In this document: piece after piece, positions 25,031-32,399 of the stretch
How positions within the stretch are numbered: position 1 is the first letter of the stretch
Layout: the number at the start of each line of letters is the position of its first letter
Source: a virus
IMG/VR virus record: IMGVR_UViG_3300028920_000061
Coordinates: 1-64,000 of that record
Strand: one strand, 5' to 3'
Length of the DNA: 64,000 bases
Notes under the pieces: generated by a model
The model's database searches: none
What the model saw: only the letters and a program-made list of their open reading frames with translations
What the model was told of the DNA's origin: nothing
Translations under genes and position numbers: made by a program

Positions 25031-25976
25031 AAACATGGAGAAGGAATTCACCGAGCTTGCCCAGCGTTGGCATCCGGACAAGATGGGCGGCAACAGCATT
25101 GTTATGGCTCATGTGAATTCTCTTCATGCGCAGGGGAGGGAGATGGTTGCATCCGGCAATTGGAAATCATCCAATAAACGATTTTTCACCCTCTCTAATG
25201 GCAGAACTGTTCGTATAAGCTTTCTGTCTGAAAATGATTTTGAACTCGGCAAATGGTACCTCTGCGAATCGGTTTGTGTCTATGCTTTCAATACTGGCTC
25301 TGCAATAAATTTCAAACTTCCGAAATTCAGATTTCGCAATACCAGTATGACAGATGAATTTACCGCATATTTGCCAAGAATTATCGACCAGTATGAAGTA
25401 AACAACGGGAAAAAGCTCATTGTCATTAATCGTGAGAAAGACCTTGTTCTTCTACGCGATTTGTTGGCATGGTTTGGAAATGCAGTACCGCCAAAGCATG
25501 TAGCGTGGATTCTCAGCTCCCTTTACAACCTTTGTGCTTTCTTCAAATATAATGGAATTGTTCACCATTCCATTAATCTGAATACATATTTTATTTCCCC
25601 AGCAAAACATAAAGGGGTCTTGCTTGGCGGGTGGTGGTATCACAAAGGGTTCGACCGTCGAATGAAAGTAGTACCAAAATCAACATACGACGTGATGACT
25701 CTAGACACGAAAAAGTCCAAAAAAGCCACGCCCATTACCGATCTCGAATGTGTAAAACTTATAGGTCGTCAGCTTCTTGGAAGTGCCAGTGGGAGCACGC
25801 TATATTCCAATCCTGATATACCGAAGCCAATGATACAATTCCTGAGAACCATCTCGTCTGAGAATGCCTACAAGGAATATGAGGCCTGGACGAATGTTCT
25901 ACAAGAAAGTTTCGGCCCAAAAAAATTCATTGAGATGGATTGCAACGCGGACGAAATTTACAAGAAGCCATCCTAA
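24972..25976 (+). CDS. J-domain protein fused to a kinase-like domain
   Basis: 334 aa from a TTG behind CAGGAGG (6-nt spacing). The N-terminus is a DnaJ J-domain-like segment with the HPD tripeptide at 34-36 (QRWHPDKMGGN). After ~70 residues comes a protein-kinase-like fold: small beta strands, a lysine-bearing strand, VHHSINLNTYFISP resembling a catalytic loop with His/Asn (HxxxxxN), and KGVLLGGWWY in the place of the metal-binding DFG. The usual HRD aspartate is absent, so it may be a pseudokinase. It precedes an acidic protein and a vWA protein, a context reminiscent of vWA-kinase stress systems. The J-domain call is good; the kinase relation is inferred. Confidence 0.6.
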   Translation: MTDKQIIACKLPGDLFSSPENMEKEFTELAQRWHPDKMGGNSIVMAHVNSLHAQGREMVASGNWKSSNKRFFTLSNGRTVRISFLSENDFELGKWYLCESVCVYAFNTGSAINFKLPKFRFRNTSMTDEFTAYLPRIIDQYEVNNGKKLIVINREKDLVLLRDLLAWFGNAVPPKHVAWILSSLYNLCAFFKYNGIVHHSINLNTYFISPAKHKGVLLGGWWYHKGFDRRMKVVPKSTYDVMTLDTKKSKKATPITDLECVKLIGRQLLGSASGSTLYSNPDIPKPMIQFLRTISSENAYKEYEAWTNVLQESFGPKKFIEMDCNADEIYKKPS

Positions 25977-26016
25977 CAGGTGGATAATCAATAACTTATA
26001 ACAAAAGGAGTGTTTC

Positions 26017-26271
26017 ATGGGTGAAGCACCAAAGGGCTTCGAGCCCGAAACTGCCGTTGAAAAAACTGCGGACACCACCACAGAAGAAGCCCAGGCGGCC
26101 CCAGAATCCACTGGAGGGCAGCGGTCTGAAGAAGCTGCCGAAGAGGTTGCGTCGGAAGAGGCACCTGCAGAAGGCGGCTCAGAGGGCGCCGCAGAGCCTA
26201 CAGCAGAAGATCCTGACGATGAACCCTCTTCCGAGGTGCCTGAAGAGGACGAAAAAGCAGATTCCGAATAA
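26017..26271 (+). CDS. Very acidic low-complexity protein
   Basis: 84 aa behind AAAGGAG. About one third Glu/Asp with Ala, Pro and Ser (EEAAEEVASEEAPAEGG, DDEPSSEVPEED). Almost certainly disordered. Acidic small proteins in phages often mimic DNA or bind basic partners; here it sits between the J-domain/kinase-like and vWA genes and may be their partner. Function unknown. Confidence 0.6.
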   Translation: MGEAPKGFEPETAVEKTADTTTEEAQAAPESTGGQRSEEAAEEVASEEAPAEGGSEGAAEPTAEDPDDEPSSEVPEEDEKADSE

Positions 26272-26312
26272 AAATCCAAGTAACTCCTTGATTCCAAGGC
26301 GGTTATTGTATC

Positions 26313-26334
26313 GGGAGACCCGAATGGGTCTCCC
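26313..26334 (+). terminator. Hairpin before the vWA gene
   Basis: GGGAGACC and GGTCTCCC, perfect 8-bp stem with a CGAAT loop, in the gap after the acidic gene. No strong T-run, so it may be an attenuator or mRNA-stabilising hairpin. Confidence 0.5.
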
Positions 26335-26360
26335 TTCACCATTTCAGAGAGGAATTCCAC

Positions 26361-27287
26361 ATGGGAAGTGGAAGAATGACAGCCGATGACTGGGGGGCAT
26401 ACTCGACCACCCATTTCGTAGATCGTACAGTAGACAAGATCTACACCTCATCAACCATCGATTCCCGGTTCGATCCCAAGAAAATCACCATGAGAGAGTC
26501 GTGCGACTCTGATGACAATCCCGAATCAACAGCTGCTATCATCGCCCTGGATGTCACCGGTTCGATGTCTTATGTTCTGGAGGCAACTGCAAAGAACCTT
26601 GGCGTCCTGGTTCAGGAAGTCTACGACCGGAAACCCATCACCGACCCCCACATGATGTTCATGGGAATCGGAGATGCGGAGATGAGAGACGAATATCCAC
26701 TTCAGGTGACTCAGTTCGAAGCCGACATCCGGATTGCCGAACAACTCAAAAACATCTATTTCGAACGTCATGGCGGCGGCAACTCTTATGAGTCATATGC
26801 GCTGGCGTGGTATTTCGCGGCTCTGAGGACCAAAATTGACTGCTTCGAGAAGAGGGGCAAGAAAGGCACCCTGTTCACCATCGGTGATGAGGGTCCCACG
26901 CCATACCTGAAAGCAGACGACATCGAGTACACTCTCGGGGAACGTCCTCAGAAGGACTTCACCGACAAAGAGCTGCTCGAAATGGTCTCACGGCAGTACG
27001 ACGTGTTCCATCTCATCGTTGAAGAAGGCGACTTCGCCAGCCGGCACGGCGGGGAAGTGATCAAGAAGTGGACGGAGCTTCTTGGCCAGAGAGCTATCCC
27101 GATATCCGACTGTACCAAAGTTGCCGAAGTGATCGTGTCCGTTCTTCAAGCCAATGCGGGTGAAGACAAGGATAAAATCATTTCCAGTTGGGATGGCGAC
27201 ACATCAGTCGTTGTTTCAAAAGCAATCAACGGTCTCACTAAATCCGATGGGGTGGCCTCCTCATCGGATGGCGTTGTGGAACTATAG
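26361..27287 (+). CDS. von Willebrand factor A (vWA) domain protein
   Basis: 308 aa. The MIDAS metal site is D64-V-T-G-S68 (IALDVTGSMSYV), followed by a Thr/Asp-containing strand (HMMFMGIGDAEMRDE) and later GGGNSYESY and LFTIGDEG, typical of vWA folds. The last ~40 residues are Ser/Asp-rich. The start ATG has GAGAGGAA nearby. vWA proteins commonly assemble complexes; the neighbours are the J-domain/kinase-like and acidic genes. No enzymatic activity is apparent. Confidence 0.75.
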   Translation: MGSGRMTADDWGAYSTTHFVDRTVDKIYTSSTIDSRFDPKKITMRESCDSDDNPESTAAIIALDVTGSMSYVLEATAKNLGVLVQEVYDRKPITDPHMMFMGIGDAEMRDEYPLQVTQFEADIRIAEQLKNIYFERHGGGNSYESYALAWYFAALRTKIDCFEKRGKKGTLFTIGDEGPTPYLKADDIEYTLGERPQKDFTDKELLEMVSRQYDVFHLIVEEGDFASRHGGEVIKKWTELLGQRAIPISDCTKVAEVIVSVLQANAGEDKDKIISSWDGDTSVVVSKAINGLTKSDGVASSSDGVVEL

Positions 27288-27304
27288 TTTCACTTCGCCC
27301 GACT

Positions 27305-27343
27305 GCGCCCAGGTTTCGTTAGGGTTTCCTGGGCGCTTTTTTT
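27305..27343 (+). terminator. Rho-independent terminator after the vWA gene
   Basis: GCGCCCAGG and CCTGGGCGC, 9-bp stem, then seven T. Closes the acidic/vWA transcript before the thioredoxin gene. Confidence 0.85.
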
Positions 27344-27359
27344 CTGGAGGATTTGTTAT

Positions 27360-27698
27360 ATGACTTACCCACATCCAGGAGTCGATGCCTGGGAAAGCTA
27401 CAAAGAGGAAAATCCCATGGAACTGAAAGTTCTTTTCTTCTGGGCCCCATGGTGCGCCCCATGCAAACTTATGAGTCCAGGATTTGATGATGCCTCAAAA
27501 GCAAATCCGAATATAAAATTCGAAAAAATAAATGTTGATCAGGATGACGCAACTCCAAACAGATATGGGGTATATGTTATCCCGTCAATATGTTTTTGCA
27601 TCAATGGGCTTCTCTATCATACTCATATCGGTATAATGACAGAATCTTCAATAAATGATGAAATTATGAAAATGAAAAAAGAAATCGAAAGTGGATAG
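27360..27698 (+). CDS. Thioredoxin-like protein
   Basis: 112 aa behind GGAGG. Active site W31-C-A-P-C35 (APWCAPCKLMSP) and the cis-proline segment VIPSICF. Size and order fit a stand-alone thioredoxin that reduces ribonucleotide reductase or other phage or host proteins. An internal Met at residue 20 could also serve as start. It is followed by adenylosuccinate synthetase, both supporting nucleotide metabolism. Confidence 0.85.
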   Translation: MTYPHPGVDAWESYKEENPMELKVLFFWAPWCAPCKLMSPGFDDASKANPNIKFEKINVDQDDATPNRYGVYVIPSICFCINGLLYHTHIGIMTESSINDEIMKMKKEIESG

Positions 27699-27719
27699 AT
27701 TATTTGAAAGGAAGAATTT

Positions 27720-28895
27720 ATGAGAATCAAAGCAATAATTGGAAGTGGCATGGGTGATGAAGGTAAGGGTCGCATGACCGAATACTTTTCCGACAGCAAA
27801 TCAATTGTTGTACGATTCAACGGAGGGGCACAAGCTGGTCATACTGTCGTACTTTCTGACTGGGCGCGTCATGTATTTCATCATTTTGGAAGTGGGAGCC
27901 TGCATGGTGCTCAAACATATCTGAGCAAATTTTTTATTGCCAATCCGATGTTCTTCTGTCGAGAGCGTAGAGAACTTCTGGCGAATTTTCAATGTAATCC
28001 TGATGTTTATATCAGTCCGTTTTGTTTTGTTACGACACCATGGGATATGATCATTAATGATCTAACAAATCAGAAAAACCAACATGGTACCTGTGGATTT
28101 GGCATTAACGAGACTGTTGAACGATGTCAGAAGATGACATTAAATGTCAGTACGCTTCAGGCGGACTACTTTGACGACCTTCTCATGCACATCGTCAATG
28201 ACTGGGTTCCGGTAAGAATTGAAGAGCTTGGGCTTGAGCCCGACGCAACATACCGCAAATGGCTTTCAAGCGAGAAGATGATAGACAATTTCAAAGATGA
28301 TGTCAAATCATTTCTCAATTGGGTAACGATAGGAGACCCAAACTTTGACTTTGCCGAACAAGTCATTTTTGAAGGCGCTCAGGGACTCATGCTCGATCAG
28401 AATCATGAAAATTTCCCATATGTTACCAGGTCGAATACGGGAACCGGAAATGTCCGCGAACTGATTGAGGATTTTCATCTTCACGATGAACTGGAAGTGA
28501 CATACGTTACCCGGTCATATGCGACCAGGCATGGGGCCGGACCTTTACTTCATGAGGATAAGACTCTCCAATATGGCGACCCAACAAACGTTCCAAACAG
28601 GTTTCAGGGAAGTCTACGATATGGCCTTCTCGATATAAATCAAATTGTTCATGAAATCAATCAAGATATGGTAAATCTAAACGGCCTGGAGTACAATCCA
28701 AGTATTGCAGTCACCTGCCTGGACCAAAATCCCGGATATTGTATCTGGGATGGTAAGGAAGAGCGCTTGTCACACAGTGAGCTATGCAAGCACGCTCTTG
28801 CGGACAATCTCCAGTTTAGCAAGGCGTATGGGTCCATTGGCCCCAGAACAACTGATCACATGAAAGTGTGGGAAAGGAAAGGGGTGCCAGTATAA
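27720..28895 (+). CDS. purA: Adenylosuccinate synthetase
   Basis: 391 aa, slightly shorter than the usual ~430. GMGDEGKG carries D13, and NGGAQAGH carries H41, exactly the catalytic pair of E. coli PurA. EGAQGLMLD, NTGTGN and TRHGAG fit further PurA motifs. The enzyme ligates aspartate to IMP in AMP synthesis. Phage PurZ enzymes that make 2-aminoadenine are PurA relatives in which D13 is replaced, whereas here D13 is kept, so an ordinary purine role is more likely. Start behind GAAAGGAAG. The next gene starts by 1-nt overlap. Confidence 0.88.
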   Translation: MRIKAIIGSGMGDEGKGRMTEYFSDSKSIVVRFNGGAQAGHTVVLSDWARHVFHHFGSGSLHGAQTYLSKFFIANPMFFCRERRELLANFQCNPDVYISPFCFVTTPWDMIINDLTNQKNQHGTCGFGINETVERCQKMTLNVSTLQADYFDDLLMHIVNDWVPVRIEELGLEPDATYRKWLSSEKMIDNFKDDVKSFLNWVTIGDPNFDFAEQVIFEGAQGLMLDQNHENFPYVTRSNTGTGNVRELIEDFHLHDELEVTYVTRSYATRHGAGPLLHEDKTLQYGDPTNVPNRFQGSLRYGLLDINQIVHEINQDMVNLNGLEYNPSIAVTCLDQNPGYCIWDGKEERLSHSELCKHALADNLQFSKAYGSIGPRTTDHMKVWERKGVPV

Positions 28896-29248
28896 TGGCT
28901 GAAGTAGCGCTGGTCAAAATCACTTGTTGCGCCGAAGGTTACCATGTTCCATTCTGGATATCGGCAGCGCACAATTCGCATCTTCATGATACGCATGAAT
29001 GGTTCTATTGTCCGAATGGTCATCAACAGCATTACCCGCAGGAGACCGACGAAGAAAAATTCAAGCGACTCTACGAATTCGAAAAGAAAAATCGGGTTCA
29101 GGTAGAGCGTAGAGCAGAAAGAAATTACCAGAATTTTGAACAACAGATTCGATATACAGCGGCGCAGAAAGGGCTCGTTACAAAACTTCGCAAACAACTG
29201 AGGGAAAAGAATGAAAGAGATAATCTACCCAAACGGGGAAACGCTTGA
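28895..29248 (+). CDS. Hypothetical protein with Cys/His pairs and coiled-coil tail
   Basis: 117 aa, starting inside the preceding stop (TAATG). The first half has CCAEGYHVPFW and WFYCPNGHQQHY, a possible zinc site. The second half is a charged coiled coil (KFKRLYEFEKKNRVQVERRAE). No family recognised. Overlaps the next gene by 38 nt. Confidence 0.6.
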   Translation: MAEVALVKITCCAEGYHVPFWISAAHNSHLHDTHEWFYCPNGHQQHYPQETDEEKFKRLYEFEKKNRVQVERRAERNYQNFEQQIRYTAAQKGLVTKLRKQLREKNERDNLPKRGNA

Positions 29249-29474
29249 CTTTGAAACAAAAAAAGAGAAGCCAAGTCTTAAAGAACTGCAGAAAGCGGTT
29301 GGGGGGTACATTGAGTTGGTTCAGCTTCTTGATGGCAATATCATGATCATAAATGAAGAAGGGAAGCTCAACGATCTTGAGCCGAACCATGTTGCTACTG
29401 AAAAAGCGTTTCCTAAAGGTGGTGATATTATTGTCGGGAATGCTGTCGTACTTTCACCGGAGTTGATGATCTAA
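29211..29474 (+). CDS. Hypothetical small protein (DUF-type, beta-rich)
   Basis: 87 aa. Contains LKELQKAVGGYIELVQLLDGNIMIINEEGKLN and GDIIVGNAVVLSPELM, resembling the small phage/plasmid DUF3846-type domain: a two-strand unit with NEEGKL and GNAV motifs. The start is inside the previous gene behind AGGGAAAAG. Function unknown. Confidence 0.65.
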   Translation: MKEIIYPNGETLDFETKKEKPSLKELQKAVGGYIELVQLLDGNIMIINEEGKLNDLEPNHVATEKAFPKGGDIIVGNAVVLSPELMI

Positions 29475-29698
29475 TGCCAGAAATTATTATAACCATAGCA
29501 GCCAAAGAGCTGGATCATGAGCAGCTTGATGAGGTTCGATATACAATTGAAAAGGTGGCTTCTTTGTTAGCAAATTCAAAGCCACCAAGCTTAAATGAAG
29601 TTATGGCGAATGCGTTAACAGGCACATTACCTGAGATGAGAACTCCAACCATGGTAATGAAAGCCACTTATGATTACATGCGGGGGAATCGTGGGTGA
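29474..29698 (+). CDS. Hypothetical small protein
   Basis: 74 aa, starting in a 1-nt overlap with the previous stop (TAATG). One beta strand then helices (AAKELDHEQLDEVRYTIEKV). No family recognised. Part of a tight run of tiny genes. Confidence 0.55.
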   Translation: MPEIIITIAAKELDHEQLDEVRYTIEKVASLLANSKPPSLNEVMANALTGTLPEMRTPTMVMKATYDYMRGNRG

Positions 29699-29702
29699 AT
29701 AC

Positions 29703-29846
29703 ATGATACCAGCAGATGAGTTTATTGACGGGTTCGAAGACTTCCTTCGTAACTTTGAAGGTAATGTGTCAGCGGAATGTGTAGCCGAAGCGTGGAACAG
29801 GCTGGCTGAAAAATACGAATGGTCTGATAAGTTATTTGCCAAATGA
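29703..29846 (+). CDS. Hypothetical 47-aa protein
   Basis: Short acidic, aromatic protein (FIDGFEDFLRNFEGN, AEAWNRLAEKYEW). Starts 4 nt after the previous stop and overlaps the next start by ATGA, so it is likely part of the run. Weak ribosome site (GGGTGA). Confidence 0.5.
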   Translation: MIPADEFIDGFEDFLRNFEGNVSAECVAEAWNRLAEKYEWSDKLFAK

Positions 29847-30049
29847 AAAGAAAAAGAATTGATATACCCAATGACGCGGTTCGGTCACTTGACTGGTTAT
29901 GTGAAAAATGTGGCGAATCGCGTCCTGGGTGTATTTTAAGATTAATAGCAATGGGAGTTCGTGAAACAGAACTTTTTCTTCAAAGAAAGAAGTATCAAGA
30001 AGTTATCAATCGGTGGGGAGAACCTACTCGAAAGATGGTCAAAAAATGA
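29843..30049 (+). CDS. Hypothetical small protein, possible DNA-binding
   Basis: 68 aa, overlapping the previous stop (ATGA). Basic ends (KRKRIDIP; KMVKK) around LDWLCEKCGESRPGCILRL; the spaced cysteines could bind zinc. Last gene before the cassette array. No family recognised. Confidence 0.55.
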   Translation: MKRKRIDIPNDAVRSLDWLCEKCGESRPGCILRLIAMGVRETELFLQRKKYQEVINRWGEPTRKMVKK

Positions 30050-30113
30050 AAGTTTGTAATACAAGGAGTTATGCAAAACTCTAGTCATGCTTTTTATTGA
30101 TCGGAGGTTGCTT

Positions 30114-30344
30114 GTGTTTCAAATAATGTTAGCATCATTCATAACAGGGTTTGTGTGTTTCTTGCTTGGTTGCTGGTATCAGCAACGCAACAGTAACACT
30201 AAGGTAGGCACTCCTTCCGCATCGCACAACAGGCCAATTATGCAAGTTTGCCCTGTGTGCGGTAGTAGCGTTTCTTTACAACCATCTTTGGGTGCAAATA
30301 TATACGGCTGTTGCAAGTGCGAGTGGTACGGCAAACCAGCATAA
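30114..30344 (+). CDS. Cassette gene 1: membrane-anchored zinc-ribbon protein
   Basis: 76 aa from the GTG behind CGGAGG; an ATG at 30087 has no ribosome site. Transmembrane segment (MLASFITGFVCFLLGCWY) then a short zinc ribbon CPVCGSS...CCKCEW. The 3' coding half overlaps the R'' and L'' parts of the first attC-like site. Function unknown. Confidence 0.6.
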   Translation: MFQIMLASFITGFVCFLLGCWYQQRNSNTKVGTPSASHNRPIMQVCPVCGSSVSLQPSLGANIYGCCKCEWYGKPA

Positions 30345-30363
30345 GTTGGCCGAACCGTTGTCG
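30224..30363 (+). repeat. attC-like site 1
   Basis: CAAC (30227-30230), A, GGCCAA (30232-30237) on the left; TTGGCC (30346-30351), GAACC, GTTG (30357-30360) on the right. The inner stem is a perfect 6 bp and the outer arm ACAAC/GTTGT is 5 bp. Confidence 0.7.
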
Positions 30364-30400
30364 GCAATATCTGTTGAACCATAATGTAAAGGAGTGCCTA

Positions 30401-30718
30401 ATGGCAAATTTTCGTAATCAACTTACCGACCTTATCAACTGTCACTCGCTAGAGAACGGCAGTGATACTCCAGACTACATCTTGGCAGCATACTTGGATG
30501 GTTGCCGCAAAGAATTTGACGCTGCCGTTAACGCCCGTGCTCGGCACTCCTCAGAACAAGAGGTGTCAACAGAGAAAGCCGACAACAGCGACTATGCGGC
30601 GGCGCTTGAAGTGTGGGGCGAGTTTTTGAACACGTTCGTGATAACAGAAAGCGATAATAAGGTTTTTCCAGAGTGGTGTCGTAAGCGCCTCAATTCGGAG
30701 AAACCGAACTGCGCATAA
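30401..30718 (+). CDS. Cassette gene 2: small helical protein
   Basis: 105 aa behind AAAGGAG. Helical with ILAAYLDGCRKEFDAAVN. The C-terminal part (YAAALEVWGEFLN...W..KRLN) is clearly related to cassette gene 8 (YATALEVLNEYEE...W.K.RLN). The DNS of this gene and NNR of gene 8 are encoded by the CAAC part of the attC-like site. Function unknown. Confidence 0.7.
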   Translation: MANFRNQLTDLINCHSLENGSDTPDYILAAYLDGCRKEFDAAVNARARHSSEQEVSTEKADNSDYAAALEVWGEFLNTFVITESDNKVFPEWCRKRLNSEKPNCA

Positions 30719-30732
30719 TCGCAAACGTTGTA
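30581..30732 (+). repeat. attC-like site 2
   Basis: ACAAC (30582-30586), A, GCGA then TATGCG; on the right CGCATA, A, TCGC (30719-30722), AAAC, GTTGT (30727-30731). Ten inner base pairs with one C-A mismatch. Confidence 0.75.
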
Positions 30733-30767
30733 CAAAATTTGTGCGCTTTTGAATTGGAGGTTGCGCC

Positions 30768-30971
30768 GTGAAATATTGTAAGGTTGAATTTATGTGCGAT
30801 TGGTATCCGAACGATACGAGTAAATGCCCTCACCGTGTTTTAGATAAGTACCGTGATTGCATTTACGAAAATATTATTGCCGAAAACTATGCTATTTGTG
30901 GCAGCGAAGAGGCGCAACGGGAAGCTATGGAAGCGCACAAACTTCGTACAACAGGCCAAGTGTCGCAATAG
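30768..30971 (+). CDS. Cassette gene 3: small cysteine-rich protein
   Basis: 67 aa from a GTG behind GGAGG. Six Cys in 45 residues (YCKVEFMCDWYP, KCPHRV, DCIYEN, ICGSEE), a likely zinc or disulfide fold, then a helical tail. No family recognised. Confidence 0.65.
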   Translation: MKYCKVEFMCDWYPNDTSKCPHRVLDKYRDCIYENIIAENYAICGSEEAQREAMEAHKLRTTGQVSQ

Positions 30972-31007
30972 TCAAAGCACTACTGCGCACGTTGGCCGGA
31001 ACGTTGC
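30948..31007 (+). repeat. attC-like site 3
   Basis: ACAAC (30948-30952), A, GGCCAA(30954-30959), GTG, CGCA; on the right TGCG, CAC, G, TTGGCC (30992-30997), GGAAC, GTTG (31003-31006). The compact 60-nt form and an inner stem that nearly matches site 1 make this one of the clearest examples. The gene's stop codon lies in the apical part. Confidence 0.8.
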
Positions 31008-31042
31008 AGGCCATAGGGGCTGAACCATATTGGAGGTTGGTA

Positions 31043-31324
31043 GTGGTGCAAGTAAAGTGGTTGCAGATATACAAGTGTCGTGACTGTTGGCACCTTGAGC
31101 CGAGTTACGGAACTGGTGATAGGCGTTGCGGATTAACTGGGCGCAAGTGTGAATATGTCCCCGGCGTTGGGTGGTATGAGGATGTGCCGGAATGGTGTCC
31201 ACTACCAACAGCAGAATCGGAGTCAGCCCCAACAGGCCAACAACAGTCCGCAGGAACGCCATTGTCGCAGGATTATGGAATAAATAAACGGTTGGAGCGC
31301 GAACAACAGCGTCCGTGCGGCTAA
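31043..31324 (+). CDS. Cassette gene 4: small cysteine-containing protein
   Basis: 93 aa from GTG (31043 or 31046) behind GGAGG. Contains KCRDCWHLEP, RCGLTGRKC and WCPLP, a possible zinc-binding fold of the ribbon type. The C-terminal third is Gln/Ser-rich and is encoded within the attC-like site. No family recognised. Confidence 0.6.
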   Translation: MVQVKWLQIYKCRDCWHLEPSYGTGDRRCGLTGRKCEYVPGVGWYEDVPEWCPLPTAESESAPTGQQQSAGTPLSQDYGINKRLEREQQRPCG

Positions 31325-31331
31325 TCGTTGT
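31240..31331 (+). repeat. attC-like site 4
   Basis: ACAAC (31240-31244), A, then CCGCA, GG, ACG on the left; CGT, CC, G, TGCGG (31316-31320), CTAATC, GTTGT (31327-31331) on the right. Confidence 0.7.
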
Positions 31332-31370
31332 AGGTCATAGCTGGTGAACCATATTGTAAAGGCGGTCAAC

Positions 31371-31661
31371 ATGGATTTTGAAAATAGAAAGAAGTTGCGC
31401 GAGAAGTACCGAGAAGAAACTGGATTTATGTGGAAGGTTCCACACCCAAAGTTTCTGCTTGCATCAGAGGGGTATGTCATGTGGCTTGAAGACCGCCTTG
31501 AAAAGGCGGAGTCACCAGCAACGAACCCACAACAAACGCAGCCTGCCATTGCTCAACTCTGGGAACGGTATTCTGGTATTATGCCTGACGATACTCTGGA
31601 GAAACGTGCTTGTATTGCTAATTTTGTCAGATATGTTGAGCAACAACAGGCGGGTGCGTAA
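31371..31661 (+). CDS. Cassette gene 5: small helical protein
   Basis: 96 aa behind AAAGG. Charged helix (RKKLREKYREE) with WKVPHPKFLLASEGYV. Gln-rich C-terminus (EQQQAGA). No family recognised. Confidence 0.65.
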   Translation: MDFENRKKLREKYREETGFMWKVPHPKFLLASEGYVMWLEDRLEKAESPATNPQQTQPAIAQLWERYSGIMPDDTLEKRACIANFVRYVEQQQAGA

Positions 31662-31669
31662 TCAGTTGT
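31529..31669 (+). repeat. attC-like site 5
   Basis: ACAAC (31529-31533), AAA, CGCA, G, CCTGCC on the left; GGCGGG, TGCG (31655-31658), TAATCA, GTTGT (31665-31669) on the right. The CCTGCC/GGCGGG pairing includes one T-G wobble. Confidence 0.7.
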
Positions 31670-31718
31670 GCGCAATCAACTGGCGAGTCTACATTGTAGG
31701 CCGCCGAAGGAGGTAAAG

Positions 31719-31922
31719 ATGAAAGGATTTATCGGTTTGATTATTGTGGTTCAAATTGTAGTGTACATCGGGATGGTGTCACTGGTCGGATGGGGCCTCT
31801 GGACTGGCGCAAGATATGTGTCAAAGCACGGCGTAAAATCAATTGTAGAGGAAATGTGGAACGGGTCGGCGGCAGAAAAAGAGGGTTCGCCAGTTGACAA
31901 CACACAACAGCCGCAGCACTAA
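31719..31922 (+). CDS. Cassette gene 6: small single-pass membrane protein
   Basis: 67 aa behind GAAGGAGG. Transmembrane segment (FIGLIIVVQIVVYIGMVSLVG) with a short polar tail (EEMWNGSAAEKEGSP). No family recognised. The stop codon falls in the apical loop of the attC-like site. Confidence 0.65.
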   Translation: MKGFIGLIIVVQIVVYIGMVSLVGWGLWTGARYVSKHGVKSIVEEMWNGSAAEKEGSPVDNTQQPQH

Positions 31923-31964
31923 ATACTATCGTACTTCGTGCGAGTGCGGCGATACGTTGTGTGT
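31900..31964 (+). repeat. attC-like site 6
   Basis: ACACACAAC (31900-31908), A, GCCGCA, GCAC; on the right GTGC, GAG, TGCGGC (31945-31950), GATAC, GTTGTGTGT (31956-31964). Nine outer and ten inner base pairs with unequal spacers (1 vs 5 nt). The best-formed site. Confidence 0.85.
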
Positions 31965-31999
31965 TCGCTTCGCAAATTTTAACCTTTGGAGTATTGTAA

Positions 32000-32272
32000 A
32001 TGGAAATACATTGTTGCGGTTGCGTTGCTGAAGATATTTGTGAGGCTGTTCAGGGCGATAATAGATGTCTTGATTTCCATAAGGCTTTGGAAGCGGTTAA
32101 AACGTCACACAACAGCGCTAGTACGCAATATTTTCCCGATGAAAAGGAGATGAAACATGCCGCGAGTCAGTGGATTGATTACCTAAGCACTATAGATTCA
32201 ACATACTCTGACTTAGAGCAAACTTTTATACAGGGAGTACGATGGGGTATCGGCCAACTGCCGGGCAAGTAG
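32000..32272 (+). CDS. Cassette gene 7: small protein with N-terminal cysteines
   Basis: 90 aa preceded by TTTGGAG. N-terminus MEIHCCGCVAEDICEAVQ holds clustered Cys; the rest is helical (KHAASQWIDYLST). No family recognised. Confidence 0.65.
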   Translation: MEIHCCGCVAEDICEAVQGDNRCLDFHKALEAVKTSHNSASTQYFPDEKEMKHAASQWIDYLSTIDSTYSDLEQTFIQGVRWGIGQLPGK

Positions 32273-32288
32273 TGCGAGACGTTTTGTG
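32106..32288 (+). repeat. attC-like site 7
   Basis: CACACAAC (32106-32113), A, GCGCT; on the right AGTGC (32271-32275), GAGAC, GTTTTGTG (32281-32288). Shorter inner stem (5 bp, one G-T wobble) and the longest span (183 nt), so less certain. Confidence 0.5.
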
Positions 32289-32399
32289 AATATGCCGATG
32301 TAAAATGCAAATGGAGGTGTGATTAAACATGAAAGCTATAGTATTCGGATCAGAAGGTTGTGTGAAAGTCCAGTCAGCTTTTTAACAATTGGAGGCGGC

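Noticed and set aside
27720-28895. 2-aminoadenine (Z-genome) synthase PurZ
   Set aside because: D13 and H41 of PurA are kept, and no DatZ-like or DpoZ-like gene was seen.
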